DNA of 41,304 nt from Mediterranea sp. (in: CFB group bacteria) (lineage in GTDB: Bacteria > Bacteroidota > Bacteroidia > Bacteroidales > Bacteroidaceae). Every line of letters begins with the position of its first letter. Positions within the stretch are counted from its first letter, which is position 1. Location of the stretch: the NCBI GenBank assembly GCA_031261785.1, contig JAISIZ010000002.1, positions 1 through 41,304 on the forward strand, written 5' to 3'. Made by a program: the position numbers and the translations under genes. Positions 26,385 to 34,277 of the stretch are shown here, in pieces. The notes beneath the pieces are model-generated. The model had not been told where the DNA came from. It was given only the letters and a program-made list of their open reading frames with translations, and did no database searches.

Positions 26385-26846
26385 ATGAAAGTAGGAGATA
26401 AAGCGCCCGAGCTGTTGGGCGTGAACGAGAATGGCGAGGAGATTCGCCTGAGCGCCTATAAGGGGCGCAAGATCGTGTTGTATTTCTATCCGAAGGACAA
26501 CACGTCGGGTTGCACGGCCGAGGCTTGCAGCCTGCGCGACAGTTACGCCGAGCTGCGCGACGCCGGCTACGAAGTGATAGGCGTGAGCGTGGACGACGAA
26601 AAGTCGCACACGAAGTTTATCGAGAAGTACCAGCTTCCCTTCCCGCTGATAGCCGACACGGACAAGAAGCTCGTGGAAGCCTTTGGCGTATGGGGCGAGA
26701 AGAGCATGTACGGACGCAAGTACATGGGGACGTTTCGCACCACCTTCCTCATCAACGAAGAGGGCATCGTGGAGCGAATCATCGCCCCTAAAGAGATAAA
26801 GACCAAAGAGCACGCCGCTCAAATACTGAAATTAATCCATAATTAA
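26385..26846 (+). CDS. bcp: Thioredoxin-dependent thiol peroxidase (BCP/PrxQ type peroxiredoxin)
   Basis: A 153-residue cytosolic peroxiredoxin that reduces H2O2 and organic hydroperoxides using thioredoxin. The peroxidatic cysteine is Cys43 in 'FYPKDNTSGCTAEAC' and the likely resolving cysteine is Cys48, the atypical 2-Cys arrangement of BCP. 'FRTTFLINEEGIVERII' completes the fold. recA starts 9 nt after its stop. A bcp-recA pair is also known from Bacteroides fragilis, linking peroxide defence with DNA repair. Confidence 0.95.
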   Translation: MKVGDKAPELLGVNENGEEIRLSAYKGRKIVLYFYPKDNTSGCTAEACSLRDSYAELRDAGYEVIGVSVDDEKSHTKFIEKYQLPFPLIADTDKKLVEAFGVWGEKSMYGRKYMGTFRTTFLINEEGIVERIIAPKEIKTKEHAAQILKLIHN

Positions 26847-26855
26847 AAAGCTTAT

Positions 26856-27893
26856 ATGGCTAAGAAAGACGAACTCAACTTTGAGGGGGACGATAAATCG
26901 GCGTCCACCCAGAAACTAAAAGCCTTACAGGCTGCCATGGAAAAAATCGAGAAGAGCTTCGGGAAAGGCTCCGTGATGAAGATGGGCAGCGAGGAGGTGG
27001 AACAGATAGACGTAATCCCCACCGGCTCCATCGGGCTGAATGCCGCGCTGGGCGTAGGAGGCTACCCGCGAGGGAGAATCATCGAGATATACGGACCGGA
27101 ATCGTCGGGCAAGACCACCTTGGCCATACACGCCATAGCCGAGGCGCAGAAAGCGGGTGGCATCGCCGCCTTCATCGACGCCGAGCACGCCTTCGACCGC
27201 TTTTACGCGGCGAAGCTGGGCGTGGACGTCGACAACCTCCTGATCTCGCAACCCGACAACGGGGAGCAGGCGCTGGAGATCGCCGACCAACTGATTCACT
27301 CGTCGGCCATCGACATCATCGTCATCGACTCCGTGGCGGCACTCACCCCGAAGGCGGAGATAGAGGGCGACATGGGCGAGAACAAAGTCGGTCTGCAAGC
27401 CCGTCTCATGTCGCAAGCGCTGCGCAAACTCACCGCCTCGGTGAGCAAGACGCGCACCACCTGCATCTTCATCAACCAGCTGCGCGAGAAGATAGGCGTA
27501 ATGTTTGGCAACCCCGAGACCACCACCGGTGGCAACGCCCTGAAATTCTACTCCTCCGTGCGCCTCGACATCCGCCCGGGCCAACAGATCAAGGACGGCG
27601 AAGAGGTGCTGGGACGGCAGACCAAGGTGAAGGTGGTGAAGAACAAGGTGGCACCTCCCTTCCGCAGGGCGGAGTTCGACATCATGTTCGGCGAGGGCAT
27701 CTCACACTCGGGCGAGATTATCGACCTCGGGGCCGACCTCGGCATCATCAAGAAGAGCGGAGCCTGGTACAGCTACAACGACACCAAGCTGGGACAAGGA
27801 CGCGACGCCTCCAAGCAATGCATCGCCGACAATCCCGAGCTGGCCGAGGAACTGGAAGGCCTCATCTTCGAGGCTCTGCGCCAAAAGAAGTAA
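26856..27893 (+). CDS. recA: Recombinase RecA
   Basis: A 345-residue DNA strand-exchange ATPase for homologous recombination and repair. The Walker A motif GPESSGKTT is at 80-88, with '[23 protein letters not shown]' (Walker B and loop L1) and '[29 protein letters not shown]' (loop L2). The C-terminal domain ends in '[13 protein letters not shown]', without the long acidic tail of E. coli RecA. It is probably cotranscribed with bcp. No LexA-type operator is evident, which fits the lack of a canonical LexA-driven SOS response reported for some Bacteroidales. Confidence 0.98.
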   Translation: MAKKDELNFEGDDKSASTQKLKALQAAMEKIEKSFGKGSVMKMGSEEVEQIDVIPTGSIGLNAALGVGGYPRGRIIEIYGPESSGKTTLAIHAIAEAQKAGGIAAFIDAEHAFDRFYAAKLGVDVDNLLISQPDNGEQALEIADQLIHSSAIDIIVIDSVAALTPKAEIEGDMGENKVGLQARLMSQALRKLTASVSKTRTTCIFINQLREKIGVMFGNPETTTGGNALKFYSSVRLDIRPGQQIKDGEEVLGRQTKVKVVKNKVAPPFRRAEFDIMFGEGISHSGEIIDLGADLGIIKKSGAWYSYNDTKLGQGRDASKQCIADNPELAEELEGLIFEALRQKK

Positions 27894-27906
27894 TCATCTC
27901 TATTTC

Positions 27907-28047
27907 ACCACAGATTACACCGATTCGCGCAGATTATTTCCAATGGTTAGCCAGCCACTGGTGTCACGAAGTGACGGAGGAGAGACCCAAACATCACAAA
28001 CTCTCCTAAAAAACATCGAATCTGCGCAAATCTGTGTAATCTGTGGT
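27907..28047. repeat. Inverted repeat pair ACCACAGATTACAC...GTGTAATCTGTGGT
   Basis: The 29-bp arms at 27907-27935 and 28019-28047 are reverse complements with two mismatches, separated by 83 nt. The left arm lies just after recA, and the right arm ends 17 nt before the start of the next gene. The pair could fold into a long hairpin in the transcript and may end recA transcription. A third copy of the motif lies at 33671-33702. Confidence 0.85.
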
Positions 28048-28064
28048 CAAGCAACATTCATCCT

Positions 28065-29198
28065 ATGCGAAAAATGCGCTTTACGCTCTGTGCCGCCAGC
28101 TTGGGCACGCTCCTGCTGGGCGGCTGTTCCCCAAGAACATCCAACGAGCTGACCATGCTGGTTGGCACCTACACCTCAGGTACCAGCAAGGGGATCTATA
28201 GCTTCCGTTTCGACCAAGAGACGGGCAAGGCCACCCCGCTAAGCCTGGTGGAAGTAGCCGACCCTTCGTTTCTCACCCCATCGGCCGACGGCAAGTTCGT
28301 CTACGCCGTGAGCGAGCAGGACGACGAGCACGCCGTGGTCACCGCTTTCGCCTTTGACAAGAGAGACGGGACGTTCCGCACGCTGGGCAGCCAGAAGACG
28401 GGCGGCGACTCTCCGTGCTACATCGTCACCAACGGCAACTACGTGGTGACGGCCAATTACGGCGGCGGAAGCATATCTGCCCTACCCATCAACACCGATG
28501 GCTCACTCCTCCCCGCCACGGCCATTATCCAGTTCGCCGGCTCGGGACCGAACCAGGAACGACAAACCAAACCTTACCTGCACTGCGTGCGTATCGCTCC
28601 CGACGGGAAATATCTCTTCGGCGACGACCTGGGCACGGACCGTATCCATAAGTTCGAGCTGGACGTGCGAGCCAATGCCGCCAACGGGCTGCCGCTCCTA
28701 AAGGAGGGGACACCCAAAGCATACACCGTAGCGGCGGGATCGGGACCGCGCCATCTGACCTTCGCGCCCGACGGCAGCCACGCCTATCTCATCAACGAGC
28801 TTGCGGGCACGGTCATCGCGTTCGACTACACCGACGGCAACCTGGTGGAGCGACAAACGATACTCGCCGACACGCTGAAAGCGGGCGGGAGTGCGGACAT
28901 CCATGTCAGCCCCGACGGACGATTCCTCTACGCCAGCAACCGCCTCAAGGGTGACGGCATAGCCATATTCAGCGTCGATCCCACGGACGGGACACTGGCA
29001 CGGGTAGGCTACCAGCCCACAGGCATACACCCGCGTAACTTCGCCATCACCCCCAACGGCAAATACCTGTTGGTAGCCTGCCGCGACAGCCAAGTTATCC
29101 AGGTATTCGGACGCGACGCCGCCACGGGATTGCTCACGGAGAAAGCCGGAGCCGGAATCGCGATGGACAAGCCCGTCTGCATACGCTTCGTGCCGTGA
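28065..29198 (+). CDS. Lactonase-fold (6-phosphogluconolactonase-like) lipoprotein
   Basis: A 377-residue seven-bladed beta-propeller of the lactonase family. A lipoprotein signal peptide precedes Cys21 ('LLLGGC'). The body shows repeated blades with 'GKFVYAVSEQ', 'GNYVVTANYGGGSIS', 'PYLHCVRIAPDGKYLFGDDLGTDRI', 'GPRHLTFAPDGSHAYLINE', 'SADIHVSPDGRFLYASNR' and 'HPRNFAITPNGKYLLVACRDS', as in YbhE/Pgl-type proteins. The family includes 6-phosphogluconolactonase and muconate cycloisomerases, but an exported lipoprotein cannot act in the cytosolic pentose-phosphate route, so the true substrate is open. The start is just behind the right arm of the inverted repeat. Confidence 0.9.
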   Translation: MRKMRFTLCAASLGTLLLGGCSPRTSNELTMLVGTYTSGTSKGIYSFRFDQETGKATPLSLVEVADPSFLTPSADGKFVYAVSEQDDEHAVVTAFAFDKRDGTFRTLGSQKTGGDSPCYIVTNGNYVVTANYGGGSISALPINTDGSLLPATAIIQFAGSGPNQERQTKPYLHCVRIAPDGKYLFGDDLGTDRIHKFELDVRANAANGLPLLKEGTPKAYTVAAGSGPRHLTFAPDGSHAYLINELAGTVIAFDYTDGNLVERQTILADTLKAGGSADIHVSPDGRFLYASNRLKGDGIAIFSVDPTDGTLARVGYQPTGIHPRNFAITPNGKYLLVACRDSQVIQVFGRDAATGLLTEKAGAGIAMDKPVCIRFVP

Positions 29199-29219
29199 TG
29201 GAGCGGGGAATGGCCTGGG

Positions 29220-30485
29220 TCAGTCCGCCCGCCGCAATTTCCCCGCGGCGTGCTCGAGCGATTCGGTCGGTTCGATGATGTTGTACGCTCCCCAGAAGTC
29301 GGGGTCGGCGTATAGGCTCACCTTGTCGTAGAATACCTGCCGCTTGCCGAAAGGCTTGGTGTCGGGCGTATTGCCGGGCGTGGCCTCGGCACGGTCGGTC
29401 ACCACCATCTCCGTCACCACGGTATAGCCGGTGGCGAAGAGGCGCCGCTTCCAGTCGCACCTGAAGCGGATGGTGTTGCGGACGTAGTTGAGGTAGGTGC
29501 GGTCGCCCACCTGCTTGTAGGTGACGAGGAACGAAAACTCCTGGGGACGGAAGCGCAACCCGAACGGTTTCTTTTGCAACATGGCCGAGGTGGCCTTGGA
29601 GCGGTCGCTCATGTCGAGGCTCATCTCCACGCGGGTGAAGGCGAGGTTCGAGGCATCGATGAATATCTTCCCCCTGAAGAGCGCGTAGAGCAGCAACACC
29701 CGCGGGCGGAACTCCACGACATACTGCGGGCGGTCGGCCACCATCTCGGCAGGCGCCATGCTGAACTCGTAGTAGTCCAGCTCGTCGGGCGTCAGCAGAG
29801 CATTGTCGTTCTTCACCACGTCGAGGTAGAGCGCCACGTTGGGGCCACCCATTACCTTCACCGAGAGCGTATCGGCCGCCCGTTGGCTGAGCAGCCGTCG
29901 TCCCTTCAGTATCCATACCTTGTCGGCGGCCACGGAGCGTCGGTCGTAGGGTGTCTTGAGGATGTCCATCACCGCTTCGGAGACACTGATGTAGCGGTTC
30001 CGCTTCCGTACCGTCTCGCGGTAGAAGGCAGTGAGCATCTCGCGGGTATCGCTGTAGTTGAGGGGTACTTTCTCGAGCGCTTTTTCCACCAGCCCGCGGG
30101 CGTTGTCGGCACCGTACACCATCACCTCCTTCAGCAGGTTGGCATAAGGCTTGACGCGGATGTTGAGCTTGATGGGAAACTTGCCCGTAAGGGCGACATG
30201 CCGGTTGAAATACCCGATATGCGACACGTCGAGTCCCGCCCGGGCCTCGGCCTCGCTCATCTTGAGTACGAAAGCGCCCTCGGCGTTGGTCACCGTGCCG
30301 ATGTGCGTGCCCCGTACGGAGACGTTCACGTTCTCCAACCGGCGGTTGGAATCGTCGTCCCTCACCACTCCCTCCACCGTGACGAATCCGGCGGAAGATT
30401 CTTGCGCCAGCACTGCCATCGACCCGGCCCACGGCGAGCCTGCCAACAGCCAGATCGCAAGGAGATGCCCTTTCATCTTTTTCAT
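29220..30485 (-). CDS. CarboxypepD_reg-like domain exported protein
   Basis: A 421-residue protein with a signal peptide ending near 'AVLAQ' (about residue 28). Residues 35-112 are a carboxypeptidase-regulatory-like beta domain ('VEGVVRDDDSNRRLENVNVSVRGTHIGTVTNAEGAFVL'), as found at the front of SusC-type proteins, but no plug or barrel follows. The rest (about 115-421), with 'LVEKALEKVPLNYSDTREMLTAFYRETVRKRNRYISVSEAVMDI', matches a widespread Bacteroidota family of unknown function. Its stop lies 21 nt from the convergent lactonase-like gene. I see no consensus promoter upstream on its strand. Confidence 0.85.
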   Translation of the reverse strand: MKKMKGHLLAIWLLAGSPWAGSMAVLAQESSAGFVTVEGVVRDDDSNRRLENVNVSVRGTHIGTVTNAEGAFVLKMSEAEARAGLDVSHIGYFNRHVALTGKFPIKLNIRVKPYANLLKEVMVYGADNARGLVEKALEKVPLNYSDTREMLTAFYRETVRKRNRYISVSEAVMDILKTPYDRRSVAADKVWILKGRRLLSQRAADTLSVKVMGGPNVALYLDVVKNDNALLTPDELDYYEFSMAPAEMVADRPQYVVEFRPRVLLLYALFRGKIFIDASNLAFTRVEMSLDMSDRSKATSAMLQKKPFGLRFRPQEFSFLVTYKQVGDRTYLNYVRNTIRFRCDWKRRLFATGYTVVTEMVVTDRAEATPGNTPDTKPFGKRQVFYDKVSLYADPDFWGAYNIIEPTESLEHAAGKLRRAD

Positions 30486-30612
30486 AGCCGTACCTTTGAG
30501 TTTATTGATTAAAGCACTAACGCACGCACAAAATAACTGAAAAAGTTCTTAATAGACAACGGCTTGGCGAGGAAATAGCCCCGGAGAGGCTCTCTTTTTC
30601 TCTATTTAACAC

Positions 30613-30620
30613 TATCTTTG
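30613..30620 (+). promoter_or_regulatory. -7 promoter element of the alpha-galactosidase gene
   Basis: TATCTTTG followed by CCCC, matching TAnnTTTG, about 50 nt before the ATG at 30671. A second match, TACCTTTG near 30489, points the same way but overlaps the start of the divergent gene. Confidence 0.6.
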
Positions 30621-30670
30621 CCCCATCAAGCCAACGTAGGCATGACCCTAACAAACATCGAACCCAACGT

Positions 30671-32296
30671 ATGAGACATCTTTTACTCGCGGGATGGATG
30701 GGAGCCGCCTTGCTCGCCTCCGCCCCATGCGCCGCGCAAAACGCCAAGATCGACCCGCCCCTGATGGGATGGAGTTCGTGGAACACGTATCGTGTGAACA
30801 TCAACCAACAACTTATCGAAAAGCAAGCCGACGCCCTCGTGGCACAAGGGCTGAAAGAGGCCGGATACCTGTACATCAACGTGGACGACGGATTCTTCGG
30901 GCACCGCGACGCGACGGGCGAGATGCATGCCCATCCCACGCGCTTCCCCAACGGCATGAAGGTCGTGGCCGACTACATCCACTCCCTGGGCCTGCGCGCG
31001 GGAATCTACTCCGACGCCGGGGGCAACACTTGCGGATCCATCTGGGACAACGACGCCAACGGTGTGGGCGCCGGCCTCTACGGACACGAGCGGCAGGACA
31101 TCGACCTCTACCTCAAGAGGTGGGGATACGACTTCATCAAGATCGACTACTGCGGCGGACAGGAGCTGGGCCTCGACGAGGAGCGACGCTACGAAGCCAT
31201 ACACCAAGCCATCCTCGCCACGGGCAGGCACGATGTCTCCATCAACATCTGCCGATGGGCTTTCCCCGGCACCTGGGCACGGCGAATGGCGCGCTCCTGG
31301 CGCGTCAGCTCGGATATCAACCCCAGCTGGAAGTCGGTGAAATATATCATCGACAAGAACCTATACCTGTCGGCCTACGCCGGCGGCGGACACTACAACG
31401 ACATGGATATGCTCGAGATCGGACGCGGGCTGGCGCCGAACGAGGAAGAGGTGCACTTCGGGATGTGGTGCATCATGAGTTCGCCCCTGCTCATCGGGTG
31501 CGACCTCACCACCATCCCCCCCTCCTCCCTCACCTTGCTGAAGAACGAAGAACTCATCGCCCTCAACCAAGACCCGCTGGGCCTGCAAGCCTACGTGGCC
31601 GCACGCCAAGGCAAAGGCTACGCGCTCGTGAAGGACATCGGGAGCAAGCGCGGGCTGACACGGGCCGTAGCCCTGTACAACCCGTCGGACAGCGCCTGCC
31701 GCTTCAGCGTTCCCCTGAGCCAGCTCGAACTGGGCGGAAAGGTGACGGCACGCGACCTCATCCATCACCAGGAACTGGGTGACCTGGGCCATACGATAAC
31801 GCGCATGGTGCCTCCCCGAAGCGTACTGATCTGGAAACTCACCGCCGAACAGCGTCTGGAACCCACCTCTTACGAAGCCGAATGGGCCTACCTGCCGTGC
31901 TACGACGATCTCGGCAAGAATCCCAAGCAGATACACTACGAGCGCTCTGCCGGAAGCTCGGGAGGAATAAAGGTGGCCAACGTGGGCGGAAAGCCCGAGA
32001 ACTACGTGGAATGGCCGGAAGTGTACAGCCAGAAGGGCGGGCGATATACCCTCACCGTGAGCTACGGTTGCGACAAGCCGCGCAGGCTGGAGGTGACGGT
32101 AAACGGCGAACGGCAGGCTGCCGTCGACAACCTCGACAGCAAGGGAAGCATAGACACGGTCACGGTCCCCATTAACCTACGCCCCGGATACAACCAAGTG
32201 CGGCTGGGCAACAATTATGGCTGGGCGCCCGACATAGACCGCATACGAATCGCGGCGCCCGATAGCCATAACCGTAAGGGGGAGATACGGGAATAA
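30671..32296 (+). CDS. GH27 alpha-galactosidase with C-terminal carbohydrate-binding-like domain
   Basis: A 541-residue exported enzyme (signal peptide about 1-22, 'APCAAQ') that removes terminal alpha-linked galactose. The GH27 catalytic barrel (about 27-290) begins 'PPLMGWSSWNTY'. The nucleophile is Asp159 in 'IKIDYCGG' and the acid/base Asp215 in 'RVSSDINPSW'; 'GHYNDMDMLEIG' is also typical. A beta domain (about 300-385) follows, and the last 145 residues ('YEAEWAYLP ... YGCDKPRRLEVTVNGERQAAV ... NNYGWAPDIDRIRIA') look like a CBM35/CBM6-type module. Alpha-N-acetylgalactosaminidase is a possible alternative within GH27. It is monocistronic and not linked to the susCD pair 26 kb away. Confidence 0.93.
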   Translation: MRHLLLAGWMGAALLASAPCAAQNAKIDPPLMGWSSWNTYRVNINQQLIEKQADALVAQGLKEAGYLYINVDDGFFGHRDATGEMHAHPTRFPNGMKVVADYIHSLGLRAGIYSDAGGNTCGSIWDNDANGVGAGLYGHERQDIDLYLKRWGYDFIKIDYCGGQELGLDEERRYEAIHQAILATGRHDVSINICRWAFPGTWARRMARSWRVSSDINPSWKSVKYIIDKNLYLSAYAGGGHYNDMDMLEIGRGLAPNEEEVHFGMWCIMSSPLLIGCDLTTIPPSSLTLLKNEELIALNQDPLGLQAYVAARQGKGYALVKDIGSKRGLTRAVALYNPSDSACRFSVPLSQLELGGKVTARDLIHHQELGDLGHTITRMVPPRSVLIWKLTAEQRLEPTSYEAEWAYLPCYDDLGKNPKQIHYERSAGSSGGIKVANVGGKPENYVEWPEVYSQKGGRYTLTVSYGCDKPRRLEVTVNGERQAAVDNLDSKGSIDTVTVPINLRPGYNQVRLGNNYGWAPDIDRIRIAAPDSHNRKGEIRE

Positions 32297-32380
32297 CTGC
32301 CGAAGCGCCGCGACGTCTTTCTAAAGCGTTACAAAGATAGGCTTTTCCTCAACAAAAACCGTCGCGAAAGCCTACATAAT

Positions 32381-32404
32381 GGTCGCGAAACAGGTATCGC
32401 GACC
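32381..32404. terminator. Hairpin between convergent alpha-galactosidase and C11 protease genes
   Basis: GGTCGCGA (32381-32388) and TCGCGACC (32397-32404) form a perfect 8-bp stem with an 8-nt loop in the 161-nt gap between two convergent genes. No T tract follows on either side, so the call rests on position. Confidence 0.4.
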
Positions 32405-32457
32405 CATTTCGTGCGCTTTCAACGCCAATCCGTATTCCCGGGAAAGGGTATTCGTAC

Positions 32458-33624
32458 TCACCACCCCACAGCCTCGGCCCATCGCAACTGGCGGTAGTAG
32501 GCGTCGTTGGTCTCTGACGAGGAGCCGGGGACGTAGGTCGACAGGCCGGCGAAGCCGTTCATGGAGAAACCTCCGCCGATGTACATGGAGTAGTTGGTAG
32601 GGGTCGTCTGGGCGTATGTCACGGCAGCATCGAACGCCGTGCGCCAGGCCGAGTATTCAGCGGGCGTGGCTATCGAGTGTATCAGCCGGTCCAGGTCATA
32701 GTAGCCGACCTTTCCGCCGGAACTGCGACGGTCGTAATTCAGCAGGCCGGCGGTGCTGATGCTCTCTCCCACCGGAACGTGGGCGGAGAGGATGGCGCGG
32801 GTGGCGTCAGCCAAGATGTCGAGCATGTCGGTGTCCACCGTAGCGACCGACGCACCGTACGACCACTCGGAAGAGTAATCGTTGTAGCTATCGGCATAAT
32901 AAGTGTAGTAGGCCGAGGCGGTGGCGGTAGCCGTAGTCGAGGCAGCGGTAGCCGACAACATGGCCGGTACCACCGTCTGGTAGGGAGCGCCCGGACCGGG
33001 TATCTCGGTGGGCGAACCGATGATGTACGAAGCGCGGTCGCGAAGCTCGTAGGCCACCTCCACGGCTTGCATGAAGCAAGCGTCGAAAAGGAGGAAGTCG
33101 AGATGGGGAGCCGACCGCAACGCCGTGTGCAGCTCGGGCACACCGAGGTAACTATGGCCGGAGAGATCTTGGCCCCACCAGCGGGTGGTGGGCGTAGTGC
33201 CCGGCAGCCAGCCGTCGCCATGCGACCAGAGCACCAGCCCATAGCTCTCGGCACGGAAACGGTCGAAGGCATCGGCGAGCACACCCCGCATCACGTCTAC
33301 GCCCACGGAATTTTGCGGGGGATACGTCTTTATCACCTCTTCCGATCCATCGGCCAGCAGGCGCACCAATCGGCAATCCGCCGAACCGTCGTCGATGTAC
33401 ACCAGCAGGTTGTACCGGTTCACGTCCACGCGCTGTATGCCTTGCTTCATCTGGGCGAGGTCGTCGGCCACGAAATCGTCCAGGCTGTTGTCGCCAGCCA
33501 CGTAGACCAGCACCGTGCGTGCCGATAGCGGCAACGACGGTTCGTCGTCGTTCCCGCAAGCCGCGAAGGAGAACGACAGGCACGTCAGGAACAGATATAG
33601 GATATGGATTTTGTTCTTTCTCAT
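32458..33624 (-). CDS. Clostripain-like (C11 family) cysteine protease lipoprotein
   Basis: A 388-residue lipoprotein (signal peptide to 'FAAC', Cys23). The C11 caspase-like fold is marked by 'RTVLVYVAGDNSLDDFVADDL', the catalytic His135 in 'VLWSHGDGW' and Cys183 in 'LLFDACFMQAVEVAYELRD', followed by 'YIIGSPTEIPGPGAPY'. Family members cleave after Arg or Lys and often self-activate; those of gut Bacteroides (fragipain, PmC11) are cell-surface or periplasmic. The substrate is unknown. Upstream, 46 nt from the ATG, is a copy of the ACCACAGATTACACAGATT repeat. Confidence 0.92.
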   Translation of the reverse strand: MRKNKIHILYLFLTCLSFSFAACGNDDEPSLPLSARTVLVYVAGDNSLDDFVADDLAQMKQGIQRVDVNRYNLLVYIDDGSADCRLVRLLADGSEEVIKTYPPQNSVGVDVMRGVLADAFDRFRAESYGLVLWSHGDGWLPGTTPTTRWWGQDLSGHSYLGVPELHTALRSAPHLDFLLFDACFMQAVEVAYELRDRASYIIGSPTEIPGPGAPYQTVVPAMLSATAASTTATATASAYYTYYADSYNDYSSEWSYGASVATVDTDMLDILADATRAILSAHVPVGESISTAGLLNYDRRSSGGKVGYYDLDRLIHSIATPAEYSAWRTAFDAAVTYAQTTPTNYSMYIGGGFSMNGFAGLSTYVPGSSSETNDAYYRQLRWAEAVGW

Positions 33625-33642
33625 AGAAAACGGGGGATTAGG

Positions 33643-33750
33643 GATTAGTGGTTGGTGGTTAGCGGGAGTTCACCACAGATTACACAGATTCACACAGATT
33701 TTATAATGATTGGCGTGTAAGGGCGTTCAGCACTAATCACTAATCACTAC
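33643..33750. repeat. Repeat cluster: ACCACAGATTACACAGATT copy flanked by inverted GATTAGTG-type repeats
   Basis: CACCACAGATTACACAGATT and a further ACACAGATT lie at 33671-33702, a third copy of the motif flanking the lactonase-like gene. On the left are GGATTAGGGATTAGTGG-type repeats and on the right ACTAATCACTAATCACTA (about 33731-33748), roughly inverted. The cluster fills the gap between two minus-strand genes. Confidence 0.8.
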
Positions 33751-33754
33751 TCTT

Positions 33755-34156
33755 TCATTCTTGGGGTTTGGTAAACTTAAAACGTTCTTGGGAGAGCGTC
33801 TCCAGCCTGACACCCTGGCCTTTCTTGTACTTGCCGAGCATGCGTGCCAGCTCTTTGTCAATCTTCTTCTTGCTGGGCGCGAAGTAGATCATGCAGGTGC
33901 TGTTGCGCTGCAGGCCACCTCCCTCCACATAGTTTTTCAGCTGGTAGCTGTACAGCTCCCTCCCTACGAGGAAGCCCTCCTTGGTGAGGCGTCCGCTGTC
34001 GAGCAGCTGGATATCGGTGAAGTAAACCACGCTATCGGTGAACGAGGCCGCCACGCCGAACGCGTAGACCGTTTGGGGCGCGTCTTTCTTCTGGGTAGCC
34101 GCCGTGCATAAGATGAACACCATGGACACGGCAAAGAGTATTTTCAAGTATTTCAT
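33755..34156 (-). CDS. Small exported protein of unknown function
   Basis: A 133-residue protein with a clear signal peptide (about 1-20, 'LKILFAVSMVFILCTAA'). The mature part has alternating strands and a basic C-terminal half ('STCMIYFAPSKKKIDKELARMLGKYKKGQG'). I do not recognise a named domain; the pattern suggests a conserved Bacteroidales hypothetical. It diverges from the alpha-2-macroglobulin gene across a 121-nt region with a -7 element for each (34183-34190 minus, 34245-34252 plus). Confidence 0.8.
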   Translation of the reverse strand: MKYLKILFAVSMVFILCTAATQKKDAPQTVYAFGVAASFTDSVVYFTDIQLLDSGRLTKEGFLVGRELYSYQLKNYVEGGGLQRNSTCMIYFAPSKKKIDKELARMLGKYKKGQGVRLETLSQERFKFTKPQE

Positions 34157-34182
34157 GCGTTACAGTAAGTTGTTGAGGGGGG

Positions 34183-34190
34183 CAAAGATA
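34183..34190 (-). promoter_or_regulatory. -7 promoter element of the small exported protein gene
   Basis: The minus strand reads TATCTTTG followed by CCCCCC, matching TAnnTTTG, 26 nt before the ATG at 34156. Confidence 0.6.
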
Positions 34191-34244
34191 CGGAAAAAAG
34201 TATCTATTTCGACACGAAGATAACATCTATTGATGAATTTATCC

Positions 34245-34252
34245 TATATTTG
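34245..34252 (+). promoter_or_regulatory. -7 promoter element that sets the start of the alpha-2-macroglobulin gene
   Basis: TATATTTG followed by TGGC, matching TAnnTTTG. An in-frame ATG at 34230 precedes it and so would not be in the transcript; the ATG at 34278 begins a proper lipoprotein signal peptide 25 nt downstream. Confidence 0.6.
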
Positions 34253-34277
34253 TGGCTCGAACAGAAAACAATTCATC

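Noticed and set aside
29134..30432. Long minus-strand reading frame overlapping the CarboxypepD_reg-like gene
   Set aside because: Its translation is Arg/Gly/Pro-rich without domains, while the other frame has a signal peptide and a clear domain; it is a shadow of GC-rich codons.
32333..32340. TATCTTTG on the minus strand behind the alpha-galactosidase gene
   Set aside because: It would drive only antisense transcription into the gene; no -33 element or gene product supports it.
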